From: Lepidostoma basale
Taxonomy: Eukaryota > Arthropoda > Insecta > Trichoptera > Lepidostomatidae
DNA: 64,000 nucleotides
Assembly: GCA_022606425.2 (NCBI GenBank)
Contig: JAHDVF020000240.1
Coordinates: 372,001 to 436,000, forward strand
Direction: 5' to 3'
Shown: one piece after another, positions 63,566-64,000 of the stretch
Numbering within the stretch: the first letter of the stretch is position 1
How the letters are laid out: each line of letters begins with the position of its first letter
The notes under the pieces: generated by a model
What the model was told of the DNA's origin: nothing
Databases searched by the model: none
What the model saw: only the letters and a program-made list of their open reading frames with translations
Translations under genes and position numbers: made by a program

Positions 63566-63895
63566 GAAACCCTTTGAATGATCTTTCTATGAAAGCATTT
63601 TTAACTGTTATTTGAGAGTATTTATAATTTAGGAATACTGTGAAAACTAAACCTATACGCTATTCACAGCTTTAGCAGAGCAAGGAGACATATCTTATTT
63701 TATGCCCCAAATTGCCGAACAGAAGCGCTTCGAATGATCTTTCTAACAAACGAAAGCTTTTTTAAACTGTTGTCCCCCCGGATATTTATTCTCCAGGAAT
63801 ACTGAGCTAAATATATACGTTCCGCACAGCTATAGCAGAGCAAGGAGACATATCTTATTTTATGCCGCAAATTGCTGAACAGAGGCACTTCGAAG
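63565..63895. repeat. Tandem repeat, period 160 bp
   Basis: CAAGGAGACATATCTTATTT begins at 63681 and 63841. The preceding part (GAATGATCTTTCTA...GGAATACTG) also repeats from ~63575 to ~63735. About two units; may be satellite-like or part of a larger element beyond the window. Confidence 0.85.
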
Positions 63896-64000
63896 ATCTT
63901 CTTTATTGAAGGCTATTCGTCTTCTAAACGAGATGGCAACGGAGATAAACGGAGAGTCTCCTACCGGGCCCTCGGCATCCCGCAATTTTCCCCTCCTGAT

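Overview
The window looks like repeat-rich nuclear DNA of an arthropod, most likely an insect. It is strongly AT-rich. It holds mellifera-type mariner transposons, a tRNA-derived SINE, many 5'-truncated non-LTR retrotransposons, and small palindromic repeats that carry hammerhead-ribozyme (HHR) motifs of the kind known from Penelope-like elements (PLEs). I found no host gene I could defend. No rRNA, true tRNA, CRISPR or LTR retrotransposon was seen. Nearly every long open frame is a piece of a transposable element or its antisense shadow. The species cannot be named from this sequence alone.

Family names used here: (1) GETA LINE, about 22 truncated copies ending in a protein tail like SAYPxGETA and a (TTAG)n tail. 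(2) SG, a non-autonomous element that shares only the last ~65 bp and the tail of the GETA LINE. (3) GAA-tail LINEs, a mixed group of RT-LINE C-terminal fragments (GRPxKRW and EAYVQQW types), most with (GAA)n tails. (4) YYPWL LINE, a Jockey/CR1-like family. (5) SINE-A and SINE-B, one tRNA-derived SINE body with two unrelated 3' tails. (6) HHR repeats, about 30 motifs in families alpha to zeta, often as head-to-head inverted pairs 100-350 bp long.

Layout. 0-6.2 kb: SG and SINE fragments, three nested GETA copies and the first HHR palindromes. 6.9-8.8 kb: an HHR pair split by two YYPWL LINEs. 9-16 kb: LINE C-termini, SINEs, a deleted mariner-like element and the only copy with an RT catalytic motif (YADD, 15694-15705). 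16.6-21.6 kb: SG, a duplicated GETA block, a long-TIR element (19271-20119) with a LINE in its loop, and an SG palindrome. 22-31 kb: HHR palindromes and LINE fragments. 31.3-32.6 kb: mariner copy 1. 34.4-35.1 kb: HHR arms flanking a PLE-type GIY-YIG endonuclease remnant. 37-50.5 kb: more HHR palindromes, an SG element split by a GETA LINE with a 12-bp target duplication, and SINEs. 51.8-52.3 kb: a tandem duplication with period 255 bp. 53.8-55.0 kb: mariner copy 2. 55-64 kb: GETA and SINE nesting, HHR palindromes, a LINE with a 5' inversion and target duplication, and a 160-bp tandem repeat.

The most interesting system is the HHR repeat set. Several families share a type-I hammerhead core with one extra unpaired base before helix II and a stem III so short and self-complementary that it would work best as a dimer. 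One set of HHR arms encloses a PLE endonuclease fragment, which ties the small palindromes to Penelope-like retroelements.
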